Positions 1 through 5,821 of a DNA stretch of 6,632 bases are shown one piece after another. How positions within the stretch are numbered: position 1 is the stretch's first letter; the number at the start of each line of letters is the position of its first letter. A program made the translations under genes and the position numbers. The notes under the pieces are model-generated. The model did no database searches. It was given only the letters and a program-made list of their open reading frames with translations, and was not told where the DNA came from. The stretch spans positions 1 to 6,632 of the forward strand of contig CALWMQ010000174.1 in the NCBI GenBank assembly GCA_944382025.1, read 5' to 3'. The stretch comes from an uncultured Clostridia bacterium (GTDB lineage: Bacteria > Bacillota > Clostridia > Oscillospirales > Acutalibacteraceae).

Positions 1-56
1 GTTTGTTTATTATAACACGTCGATAACGATAGTCCATAAAGAAACGGGTATGAATT

Positions 57-78
57 CTTAAGATGGCCTTAAGTTTTT
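57..78 (+). terminator. Weak intrinsic terminator candidate
   Basis: CTTAAG (57-62) and CTTAAG (68-73) are self-complementary arms around a 5-base loop, followed directly by TTTTT (74-78). The stem is only 6 bp and AT-rich, so it is weak. It could end a transcript coming from left of the window, but no gene end is visible to its left. Confidence 0.2.
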
Positions 79-266
79 CAAATGGTCATATGCGGCGGTA
101 TACAGTTGAGAAACAGGAAACAGCCGACTGGGAGAGTATCCCGCACCACCTGAAGTTGCATATTTCTGATCTATCCCGCTTATAAAAAAGAGGAGAGCAA
201 GCAGAAAGGCGTAAATAGTTATACCGATTGCCAGGCAAAGAAGGAAGAGCAAAGGGATTATAGGCA

Positions 267-295
267 TTGTGTATGGCGGTAATATGTGGTAAAAT
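267..295 (+). promoter_or_regulatory. Candidate sigma-70 type promoter for the hydrolase gene
   Basis: TTGTGT (267-272, three of six -35 consensus bases) is followed after 17 bases by TAAAAT (290-295, five of six -10 bases). Transcription would start near 302 and leave an untranslated leader of about 200 bases before the ATG at 506, containing the hairpin at 333-353 and the palindrome at 357-368. TAAAAT at 310-315 and TATACT at 425-430 are alternative -10 boxes with poorer -35 partners. Assigned by pattern only. Confidence 0.35.
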
Positions 296-332
296 CGTGT
301 ATATAAGGGTAAAATAGGGGGTTGATGGGTGT

Positions 333-353
333 GCGGCTGCGGAAATGCGCCGC
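333..353 (+). repeat. GC-rich hairpin in the hydrolase leader
   Basis: GCGGC (333-337) pairs with GCCGC (349-353), and the inner GC (339-340) pairs with GC (347-348), leaving one bulged T and a GGAAAT loop. No T-run follows, so it is not an intrinsic terminator. It lies between the candidate promoter and the hydrolase start and may be a structured leader element. Confidence 0.35.
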
Positions 354-356
354 GGA

Positions 357-368
357 ACCCACGTGGGT
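357..368. promoter_or_regulatory. 12-base perfect palindrome, possible operator
   Basis: ACCCACGTGGGT reads the same on both strands. A perfect 12-base dyad in non-coding DNA, 4 bases after a hairpin and between a candidate promoter and a start codon, is the sort of site a dimeric regulator could bind. The shorter CACGTG core also appears inside coding sequence elsewhere in the window, so only the full 12 bases in this position are notable. Confidence 0.3.
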
Positions 369-505
369 AAAGTACGCCTGTCATAAGGATGTATCCCGGC
401 AACATACGCACGGCAGTTGCAGGGTATACTGGTAAGGAACAGATGCGCAGTGCCGTTACGGCCAGCGCTTTATAGAAAAATGAAGGTGCAGCAAGGAGAA
501 AATTC

Positions 506-1648
506 ATGCCCAGTATCAAAAGTAAATTGCTCAGGGGTACCATGAAAAGCGTTAAGCCTATTCTGACAGGCCTGAATATACCCGGCCAGCGCAGAGGGAT
601 GGATATGCTCCGGTATATTCATCCCCATCCTAAAACGGTGGAACGCAAGCCGGTGGAAGAGGGATTTCCTCTGAAGGGGGAATGGGCCCTGCCTCAGGAT
701 ATGCTGGCGGGCAAGGTGATGCTGTATACCCATGGGGGAGCGTATGTGTCAGGATCATCGGCTACCCATGACACCTTGATCACCCGGTTAGCGGAACAGC
801 TGAAGATTCCGGTAATGGCCTATGATTACCGCCTGGCGCCGGAACATCCTTTCCCGGCGGCGTTGGAGGACGCGTTGACAGCGTTTGACTATCTGCTGGG
901 CCGGGGCTATAGGGAAAAGGATATCGTGTTGTGCGGTGATTCCGCCGGCGGCGGCCTTTCCCTGGCATTAGCCCTGAAACTGAAGGACTCAGGCCGGGCT
1001 TTGCCGGGTGCTCTGGTGCTGTTGTCCCCGTGGACTGATCTGACGGAAACCAGCGACAGCCATTTTTCCAACGCCCAGACAGACCCGCTGATTTCCAGCG
1101 AAGAACTTCGGGAAACAGCCCTGCTTTATGCTGGGGGGGAGGATCTGCATAACCCGTATATTTCGCCATTGTTCGGGGACTTTACAGGGTTCCCGCCCAC
1201 CCTGATCCACGTGGGTTCCAACGAGGTGCTGCTGGATGATTCCCGCCGCTTGGCAGCCCGGATGGACCGGATGGGAGTAGAGGCGGATATTGATATATAC
1301 GAAGGCATGTGGCATGTATGGCATATGTTTGATGTACCGGAGGCCCGGGCCGCTATCCGCAAAATCCAGTGGTTTGTCCATACCAATTTGGAGATCGGCG
1401 GCATGAAGAAACGGACGGTGCGGCCTGGCGCCAGATACCGCCATTTCAAGGGTAAGGAATACCGGGTGCTGTATGTGGCCCGGCACAGCGAAACCCTGGA
1501 GGAAATGGTGGTGTACCAGCAGCTCTATGGGGAGATGGGGGTCTGGGTAAGGCCGCTTCAGATGTTTTTGGAAACGGTAGAGAGGGACGGGAAGATCCAG
1601 TACCGTTTTGAGGAGATCGAGGATGAGGACGCGGGAGGCGAAGGATAA
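506..1648 (+). CDS. Alpha/beta hydrolase (HSL/acetyl-esterase type) fused to a DUF1653 domain
   Basis: This 380-residue protein is a probable cytoplasmic carboxylester hydrolase. Residues 1 to about 290 form an HSL-family (esterase family IV) fold. H76-G-G-A is the oxyanion-hole motif, S146 in G-D-S-A-G-G is the nucleophile, E240 in E-V-L-L-D-D sits where the family usually has the catalytic Asp, and H270 in G-M-W-H is the catalytic His. No signal peptide is visible. From M300 on, the sequence matches DUF1653: G-x-Y-R-H-F-K-G, then A-R-H-S-E-T, V-V-Y-Q-x-L-Y-G and W-V-R-P. DUF1653 usually occurs alone at about 70 residues, so this fusion explains the extra length over a normal esterase of about 300. 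The ATG at 506 follows AAGGAG (493-498) by 7 bases. A second ATG (1403, M300) has GGAG 9 bases ahead and could yield DUF1653 alone. A G7 run lies at 1133-1139. The class is secure; the ester substrate is unknown. Confidence 0.9.
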   Translation: MPSIKSKLLRGTMKSVKPILTGLNIPGQRRGMDMLRYIHPHPKTVERKPVEEGFPLKGEWALPQDMLAGKVMLYTHGGAYVSGSSATHDTLITRLAEQLKIPVMAYDYRLAPEHPFPAALEDALTAFDYLLGRGYREKDIVLCGDSAGGGLSLALALKLKDSGRALPGALVLLSPWTDLTETSDSHFSNAQTDPLISSEELRETALLYAGGEDLHNPYISPLFGDFTGFPPTLIHVGSNEVLLDDSRRLAARMDRMGVEADIDIYEGMWHVWHMFDVPEARAAIRKIQWFVHTNLEIGGMKKRTVRPGARYRHFKGKEYRVLYVARHSETLEEMVVYQQLYGEMGVWVRPLQMFLETVERDGKIQYRFEEIEDEDAGGEG

Positions 1649-1680
1649 CAGAAGCCATGTTGCTTAACACCGCCTCTGCT

Positions 1681-1709
1681 TTAAGGGGAAGGGGTGCAAG
1701 TGTTATAAA
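1681..1709 (+). promoter_or_regulatory. Candidate extended -10 promoter for the GNAT-acyltransferase operon
   Basis: TGTTATAAA (1701-1709) fits an extended -10 element (TG, one base, then TATAAA with five of six consensus bases). The best -35, TTAAGG (1681-1686), is poor, as is common when the extended -10 is present. The start would be near 1716, placing the stem at 1730-1783 and the terminator-like hairpin at 1792-1810 in the leader. The -10 overlaps the right arm of an inverted repeat, TAACAC (1665-1670) with GTGTTA (1700-1705), which could be an operator or a hairpin ending the hydrolase transcript. Confidence 0.4.
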
Positions 1710-1729
1710 CGGTCTCGCGGGTTTCTCAT

Positions 1730-1783
1730 CCATATTCTCTTGGAGCGGGAAAAAGAGCGGCGCTCTGCGACCAGAGAGAATGG
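1730..1783 (+). promoter_or_regulatory. Long bulged stem-loop in the intergenic leader
   Basis: ATTCTCT (1734-1740) pairs with AGAGAAT (1775-1781). The stem extends inward by T1741-G1774 and by GG (1742-1743) with CC (1771-1772), with A1773 bulged, and outward by CC (1730-1731) with GG (1782-1783). Inside is a second hairpin, AGAGC (1754-1758) with GCTCT (1762-1766). An alternative pairing, CTCTG (1763-1767) with CAGAG (1772-1776), excludes both, and AGAGAG (1773-1778) could instead pair with CTCTCT (1815-1820) beyond the terminator-like hairpin. Mutually exclusive pairings are what a switching leader would show. I recognise no known riboswitch or T-box consensus. Confidence 0.4.
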
Positions 1784-1791
1784 AAAACCAT

Positions 1792-1810
1792 AGCGGCAGC
1801 CGCCGTTTTT
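1792..1810 (+). terminator. Terminator-like hairpin with T5 tract
   Basis: CGGC (1794-1797) and GCCG (1802-1805) pair around a 4-base AGCC loop. The stem extends by G1793-T1806 and A1792-T1807, and the run TTTTT (1806-1810) follows the GC part. The stem is short for an intrinsic terminator, so strength is uncertain. It may simply end the hydrolase transcript, or act as an attenuator if transcription starts at the promoter near 1701-1709. Confidence 0.4.
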
Positions 1811-1811
1811 A

Positions 1812-1832
1812 GACCTCTCTTGTGGAGGGGTC
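1812..1832 (+). promoter_or_regulatory. Hairpin able to cover a Shine-Dalgarno site
   Basis: GACC (1812-1815) pairs with GGTC (1829-1832), and TC (1816-1817) pairs with GA (1825-1826), with GG (1827-1828) bulged. The sequence GGAGGGG (1824-1830), the ribosome binding site of the 20-codon ORF at 1838, lies in the right arm. The same left arm overlaps CTCTCT (1815-1820), which can pair upstream, so covering and uncovering the site is conceivable. Confidence 0.3.
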
Positions 1833-1837
1833 ACTTT

Positions 1838-1900
1838 ATGCCGGGGATTGCTGAAAAAGCGGTGGAGGAACCGGTTATCGAGGCGGTGGGCTGGTTATAG
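1838..1900 (+). CDS. Possible 20-codon leader or small peptide ORF
   Basis: An ATG at 1838 lies 9 bases after GGAGG (1824-1828), as good a start signal as any in this window, and the frame closes with TAG at 1898-1900. The peptide starts M-P-G-I-A-E-K and ends V-G-W-L. It is acidic and has no run of one amino acid that would mark a classical attenuation leader. It ends 35 bases before the GNAT start. It may be a leader peptide of the operon, a remnant of a longer gene, or chance. I do not recognise it. Confidence 0.25.
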   Translation: MPGIAEKAVEEPVIEAVGWL

Positions 1901-1935
1901 ACAGGGTTAATAGATGGGAAAAGGGGGAAGGCAGC

Positions 1936-2481
1936 GTGCCAGTAATAGAGACAGAGCGCCTATCCTTCCGGGAACTGTCCCGGGAGGATTTTGAGGATCT
2001 GTGTGAAATCCTTCAGGATCCGGAGGCCATGACCGCGTATGAGCATGCGTTTTCCGATGCTGAGGTATGGGAGTGGCTGGGCCGGCAGCAGGGACGATAT
2101 TGCCGTTACGGTTTTGGACTGTGGGCGGTTACCGACCGGCTGACCGGGGAGATGGTGGGGCAGGTGGGACTGACCATGCAGCCGACCCCATATGGCCGTG
2201 AACTGGAACTGGGTTATCTGCTGAAGAGGCGGTTCTGGCATCTGGGATATGCCACTATGGCGGGGGAAGCGTGTCTGTCCTATGCGTATGACCAGCTGGG
2301 GGCCAGCCGGGTTACCAGTATTATCCGGGAGAATAACTGGGCGTCCCGGCGGGTGGCGGAACGGCTGGGCATGACACCGGGAAAAACCTTTGTCAAGCAT
2401 TATTACGGGGTGGATATGCCCCATATTATCTATTCCATAGAGGTACCGGCCAAGGCGTACAGCAGGGAGGGACAGGGGTGA
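1936..2481 (+). CDS. GNAT-family N-acetyltransferase (RimJ/RimL-like)
   Basis: This 181-residue cytoplasmic enzyme should transfer an acetyl group from acetyl-CoA to an amine; the acceptor is unknown. The order is typical of the RimJ/RimL group: E-T-E-R-L-x-F-R-E-L near residues 5-14, the strand E-L-E-L-G-Y (89-94), the acetyl-CoA loop R-F-W-H-L-G-Y-A (99-106) in place of the commoner R-x-W-G-x-G-Y-A, and N-x-x-S-x-R-V-A-E-R-L-G-M (134-146). Length is normal for the family. The only good start is GTG at 1936, with GGGGG (1923-1927) eight bases upstream. Its stop overlaps the next gene's GTG by four bases, so it is the first cistron of an operon with the acyltransferase and is translationally coupled to it. 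Related enzymes modify ribosomal proteins, antibiotics or small metabolites. The operon context favours a role linked to acyl transfer, but this is inference. Confidence 0.85.
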   Translation: MPVIETERLSFRELSREDFEDLCEILQDPEAMTAYEHAFSDAEVWEWLGRQQGRYCRYGFGLWAVTDRLTGEMVGQVGLTMQPTPYGRELELGYLLKRRFWHLGYATMAGEACLSYAYDQLGASRVTSIIRENNWASRRVAERLGMTPGKTFVKHYYGVDMPHIIYSIEVPAKAYSREGQG

Positions 2482-3854
2482 AACCGAACCAACTGCTGTC
2501 CAGTTCTCATCGGGCGGGCGGCTCGCCGGAAAAAGGTCCGGAATGGTTGGAATTGGACAATTCCGCCAAGATCTATCCGGCGGTACGCACCCGTGACTGG
2601 GCCGCTATGTTCCGGGTCAGCGTGGATTTAACGGAGGAGATCCGGCAGGATGTGCTCCAGCAGGCGCTGGAGGATACCGTACGGAGGATTCCAACCTTCC
2701 GCCTTGCCCTGCATAAAGGCGTATTTTGGTTCTATCTGGATGCCAATAAATGGATGCCCCGGGTGGAGGCGGATGTAAACAACCCGTGCAAGAAAATCAA
2801 TGACCTGGAAAACGGAGGATACTGCTTCCGGGTGAGAGTGTATCACCGCCGCATTGCCCTGGAAGTGTTCCATTCCATCACCGATGGCACCGGGGCAATG
2901 ATATTTCTGAAGACCTTGGCGGCGAGATATCTCACCTTGTTGGGCCATCCGATTCCCGCAGGTGAAGGAGTGCTCTGCTGTGACGAGCCGCCCAGGCCGG
3001 AAGAGCTGGAAGACAGCCACAGCCGGTATGCTTCTTTCCGGCACATTGAGTCTAGAAAAGAAAAAAAAGCTTACCATCCTCAAATGACCCGGATGATAGC
3101 ACCCCGGCTGCGGATTATCACGGGGATGCTGCCGGTAGAGCAGGTGCATGAAAAGGCACGGGAACTGAAGGTTACCGTCAATGAGTATCTGACAGGCGCT
3201 TTATGCTACGCATTTTACCAAGTACAGAAAAAGGAAGCCCCCAGGCGTTTGCTGCCGGTGAAAATCAGCGTACCCATCAATATGCGTCGGTTTTACCCCA
3301 GCGGGACATTGCGGAATTTCGCGTTGTTTGTGAATCCGGGAATAGAGCCGGAGTATGGGGAATATAGCTTTGAGGAAATCGTTACCCATGTGCACCATTT
3401 CATGCGCCTGCGGCTCAATGAAAAATACCTAAACGCGGTGCTGTCCGCCAATGTGGGAAATGAGCGGAACCTGGCAATGCGGATGGTGCCTTTGTTTATG
3501 AAGAATATTTTTATGGATATAGCGTATCGGTTATATGGGGAATCCCGGTACACCTCCAATCTGTCCAATCTGGGGGCTATTCGGGTGCCGGAGGCGATGG
3601 CGCCATTTGTGGAGCGGTTCGATTTCCTGATGGGTCCGCCGCGGTTCAATACCCATGGGGCATCCGCGTTGAGCTATGGGGATACCTTGTATTTATCCAT
3701 TACAAGCGTGGTGGAGGAGACCGAGGTAGAACGGCTGTTTTTTACAGAATTAGTCAAGCGAGGAATCCACGTGACGGTGGAAAGCAACAATCCGCCATTA
3801 ACAGGAAATGACGATTTTCCTTATGGCCGGCGGCATGCCGCTTCCAAATATTGA
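2478..3854 (+). CDS. HxxxDG acyltransferase ('alcohol acetyltransferase', condensation-domain superfamily)
   Basis: This 458-residue protein belongs to the CoA-dependent acyltransferase superfamily that includes chloramphenicol acetyltransferase, PapA5-type enzymes, NRPS condensation domains and COG4908 alcohol acetyltransferases. It carries the catalytic motif H132-S-I-T-D136-G137; H132 would act as general base on an alcohol or amine. The N-terminus has the family-like L-D-N-S-A-K-I-Y-P (about 26-34) and R-I-P-T-F-R (about 70-75). A second conserved patch is S-N-L-S-N-L-G (360-366), followed by G-P-P-R-F-N-T-H-G in the second half. No signal peptide or membrane helix is evident. GTG at 2478 follows GGGAGG (2465-2470) by 7 bases and overlaps the GNAT stop. 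The zinc-ribbon membrane gene follows in the same direction. An A8 run (3061-3068) encodes E-K-K and is a possible slippage site. Acyl donor and acceptor cannot be read from the sequence. Confidence 0.85.
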   Translation: MKPNQLLSSSHRAGGSPEKGPEWLELDNSAKIYPAVRTRDWAAMFRVSVDLTEEIRQDVLQQALEDTVRRIPTFRLALHKGVFWFYLDANKWMPRVEADVNNPCKKINDLENGGYCFRVRVYHRRIALEVFHSITDGTGAMIFLKTLAARYLTLLGHPIPAGEGVLCCDEPPRPEELEDSHSRYASFRHIESRKEKKAYHPQMTRMIAPRLRIITGMLPVEQVHEKARELKVTVNEYLTGALCYAFYQVQKKEAPRRLLPVKISVPINMRRFYPSGTLRNFALFVNPGIEPEYGEYSFEEIVTHVHHFMRLRLNEKYLNAVLSANVGNERNLAMRMVPLFMKNIFMDIAYRLYGESRYTSNLSNLGAIRVPEAMAPFVERFDFLMGPPRFNTHGASALSYGDTLYLSITSVVEETEVERLFFTELVKRGIHVTVESNNPPLTGNDDFPYGRRHAASKY

Positions 3855-3908
3855 CCGGAATTTCTTTGTGCCGTGGGGGTTCCGGATTTCATGGAACAGG
3901 TGATCAAG

Positions 3909-4616
3909 ATGTCCTATTGTGTCAATTGCGGGGTAGAGTTAAAACCATCGGAACAAATGTGTCCTCTTTGCGGGACAGAGGTGGTGAACCCGCGTCAGCC
4001 TTATGACCGGAAAGCGCCCAAGCCCTTTCCGGAACGGATGGATTTATTTATGCCTCAGGATAACCGAGGCTTTATCGCTTCCATTGTGACATTGGTTCTG
4101 ATGCTGCCTTCCGCCATCTGCCTTTCCTGTGACGCGGCTTATACCGGAGGCAGCGGGTGGTCCATGCTGGTGGTGGGAGCAATGGCCATGCTGTGGGTGT
4201 TGATTGTACCGGCCCTGTTTTTCAGGCGTCATCCTATTGTTTTTGGTGTGGTGCTGGATACGGGGGCATTGCTGGGGTACTTATGGATTATCGAGCGGTA
4301 TACCGAAACAGGTTCCTGGTTTCTTCGGCTGGCGTTACCGATTGTTCTGCTGCTGGCGGTGCTGTTTACGCTGGACTATCTGCTGGCGTTCCGTCTGGTA
4401 AGGGGACGGTTCCGCCAGGCAGCGGTGGTGATGGCCAGCCTGTCGGTTTTGCCGGTTGGGATAGAAATGATCATCGACAGCTATCTGTCTGGAGCAATCC
4501 GGCTGCAATGGGCCGTTTTTGTAGCGATTCCATGTCTTATCCTGGCACTTTTGATGCTGGTGCTTGGACGCCGGGAACGGTTTAAGGAACAAATGAAAAA
4601 GCGCCTGCATATGTAA
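3909..4616 (+). CDS. Zinc-ribbon membrane protein (DUF6320-like)
   Basis: This 235-residue protein has an N-terminal zinc ribbon, C4-x2-C7 and C18-x2-C21, a charged linker (about 27-53) and six predicted membrane helices at roughly 55-75, 85-105, 110-128, 139-161, 171-190 and 201-220. It ends in a basic tail, R-R-E-R-F-K-E-Q-M-K-K-R. It resembles what I recall as DUF6320, a family found beside COG4908-type acyltransferases in Clostridia; that link is from memory. I choose ATG at 3909 because AGGTGATC (3898-3905), which matches the anti-Shine-Dalgarno sequence, sits just ahead, and because M-S-Y-C-V-N-C-G is a typical zinc-ribbon start. GTG at 3873 and ATG at 3891 are in frame but lack comparable sites. 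The gap to the acyltransferase stop is 54 bases. It may anchor, scaffold or regulate the acyltransferase at the membrane; the function is unproven. Confidence 0.8.
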   Translation: MSYCVNCGVELKPSEQMCPLCGTEVVNPRQPYDRKAPKPFPERMDLFMPQDNRGFIASIVTLVLMLPSAICLSCDAAYTGGSGWSMLVVGAMAMLWVLIVPALFFRRHPIVFGVVLDTGALLGYLWIIERYTETGSWFLRLALPIVLLLAVLFTLDYLLAFRLVRGRFRQAAVVMASLSVLPVGIEMIIDSYLSGAIRLQWAVFVAIPCLILALLMLVLGRRERFKEQMKKRLHM

Positions 4617-4718
4617 ACAAGGGTTAAGTGGCACGAGAGGATTCAGAAAGAGTGCGCCTATGTTTGTCCATATGTTTAGCAAGCGGGGAATTTGGCACAA
4701 GAATCCTAATTTTCATTA

Positions 4719-4746
4719 TTGTCGACTTTTGGAGAACATTTATCAT
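4719..4746 (+). promoter_or_regulatory. Candidate promoter of the radical SAM gene
   Basis: TTGTCG (4719-4724, four of six -35 bases) and TATCAT (4741-4746, five of six -10 bases) are 16 bases apart. The start would be near 4753, giving a leader of about 30 bases with AGGAGA (4767-4772) ahead of the ATG at 4784. The sequence around it is strongly AT-rich, which both suits a promoter and makes chance matches more likely. Confidence 0.4.
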
Positions 4747-4783
4747 AAGATAAATTATAACTCTATAGGAGAAAATTGAAGAA

Positions 4784-5821
4784 ATGTTCACAAGCATAAC
4801 TGTATGCCTTGATATGTTTGGGTGCCCGAATCGTTGTAAACATTGTTGGATTGGACATTTTCCAAATGGCAATTTGACTAACAATGATTTGAAGTTTGTT
4901 GCAGAAAAGTTTCGCCCATTTACAAACAGCTTAACAGTTTATGACTGGTATCGTGAACCGGATTATAAAGATAATTACAAAGAACTTTGGAATTTATGTA
5001 ATAGTCTGTCAGACACTCATGAACAACATTTTGAACTGATCAGCGTTTGGCGTATTGTTCGAGACAAGCAATACGTAAAGTGGCTTTCTTCACTTGGATT
5101 AAAGAAAGCTCAGCTCACTTTATTCGGCGGAAGGGAGAAAACAGATTACTATACTGGCAGAAAAAACGCATACAACGAAATATTAGAAGCCATTGAAATA
5201 TTGCTTGAAAATAGAATTTCTCCCCGCATACAAGTTTTTGTTAACAAAGATAATATGGATGAACTTCCGTTTATTGAAAAACTTATTAGGTGCTTAGATT
5301 CAGAAAGTCGCTGCGAATTGTTTGGCGGAGAATTCTCCTTATTTTTGCATCAAGGTTCTTGTGATGGAGAAAACGAAAAGCTATACGCTATCAGAGTAAC
5401 TCCCGATGATATGAAAAAAATCCCCCAAAAACTCGTAGAGTATACACTGAAGCATTTTCATCAAACTTGTATAGAAGAAGTGTTTGGAAAAACAGAGCAA
5501 GTACTTTATGAGGAACTGATCAATGATCATTCGACGGCAAGTTATGTGAGCGAGACTCCTGTGTTTTACATAGATAAAGAGTTTAATGTTTATCCAAATG
5601 TTACTTCTCCTGAACCGGCTTGGCTATTAGGCAATTTAAAAACGGACAGGATAGAAACTGTACTAGAAAATTATACCGATAGCAAGAGTATTGCACAACA
5701 TACACGACTAACGACCCCTCTGTGCAATATTGTTGAATCACAAGGTGATTGCAAAAGCCAGAGACTATTCAGCAAAGGCGATTATATAGAATATCTGCTC
5801 AATCAATATTGTAAGAAATGA
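4784..5821 (+). CDS. Radical SAM protein of unknown substrate, SPASM-like C-terminus
   Basis: This 345-residue protein is a probable cytoplasmic radical SAM enzyme. C14-x3-C18-x2-C21 within M-F-G-C-P-N-R-C-K-H-C-W should bind the 4Fe-4S cluster that cleaves S-adenosylmethionine. Barrel strands follow at L-T-L-F-G-G (111-116) and R-I-Q-V-F-V-N-K-D-N-M-D-E-L-P (148-162), the latter typical of radical SAM barrels. The region F-Y-I-D-K-E-F-N-V-Y-P-N (261-272) and L-G-N-L resemble a SPASM or twitch domain, but N272 replaces the usual Cys after V-Y-P. Remaining late Cys are C314, C323 and C343. SPASM enzymes often modify peptides, and a few act on sugars or proteins; the altered cysteines make the substrate open. 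AGGAGA (4767-4772) is 11 bases before the ATG. The gene is far more AT-rich than both neighbours: a hand count of bases 5221-5280 gives 19 G/C of 60, against 30 of 60 at 3001-3060 and 40 of 60 at 6361-6420. This suggests horizontal acquisition. Confidence 0.85.
   Translation: MFTSITVCLDMFGCPNRCKHCWIGHFPNGNLTNNDLKFVAEKFRPFTNSLTVYDWYREPDYKDNYKELWNLCNSLSDTHEQHFELISVWRIVRDKQYVKWLSSLGLKKAQLTLFGGREKTDYYTGRKNAYNEILEAIEILLENRISPRIQVFVNKDNMDELPFIEKLIRCLDSESRCELFGGEFSLFLHQGSCDGENEKLYAIRVTPDDMKKIPQKLVEYTLKHFHQTCIEEVFGKTEQVLYEELINDHSTASYVSETPVFYIDKEFNVYPNVTSPEPAWLLGNLKTDRIETVLENYTDSKSIAQHTRLTTPLCNIVESQGDCKSQRLFSKGDYIEYLLNQYCKK

Larger units (their letters stand above)
1..505. other. Upstream region with no supported gene
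   Basis: This 505-base stretch is more AT-rich than the following gene at its left end and carries many stop codons in the + frames. The only long open frame is on the minus strand (58-543); it is hydrophobic but starts inside the next gene and has no ribosome binding site, so I do not call it. What can be seen is a weak hairpin plus T-run (57-78), a candidate promoter (267-295), a second TAAAAT at 310-315 within a repeated GGTAAAAT (288-295 and 308-315), a TATACT at 425-430 without a good -35, a small hairpin (333-353) and a palindrome (357-368). I see no tRNA, rRNA, CRISPR array or known riboswitch motif. Confidence 0.6.

Noticed and set aside
58..543. 161-codon hydrophobic open frame on the minus strand
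   Set aside because: It starts inside the hydrolase gene, has no Shine-Dalgarno site at its first or internal ATGs, and resembles no family I know. The hydrophobic stretches follow from A/G-rich + strand sequence read in reverse.
1690..1735. Resemblance of the intergenic leader to a T-box
   Set aside because: GGTCTCGCGGG loosely recalls the T-box core, but the conserved AGGGTGGNACCGCG sequence and specifier stem are absent, and the downstream gene is not an amino-acid gene.
4157..4585. 142-codon open frame in another + frame within the zinc-ribbon gene
   Set aside because: It is a shadow of the membrane protein gene; the true frame has a zinc ribbon, clean membrane helices and a ribosome site.
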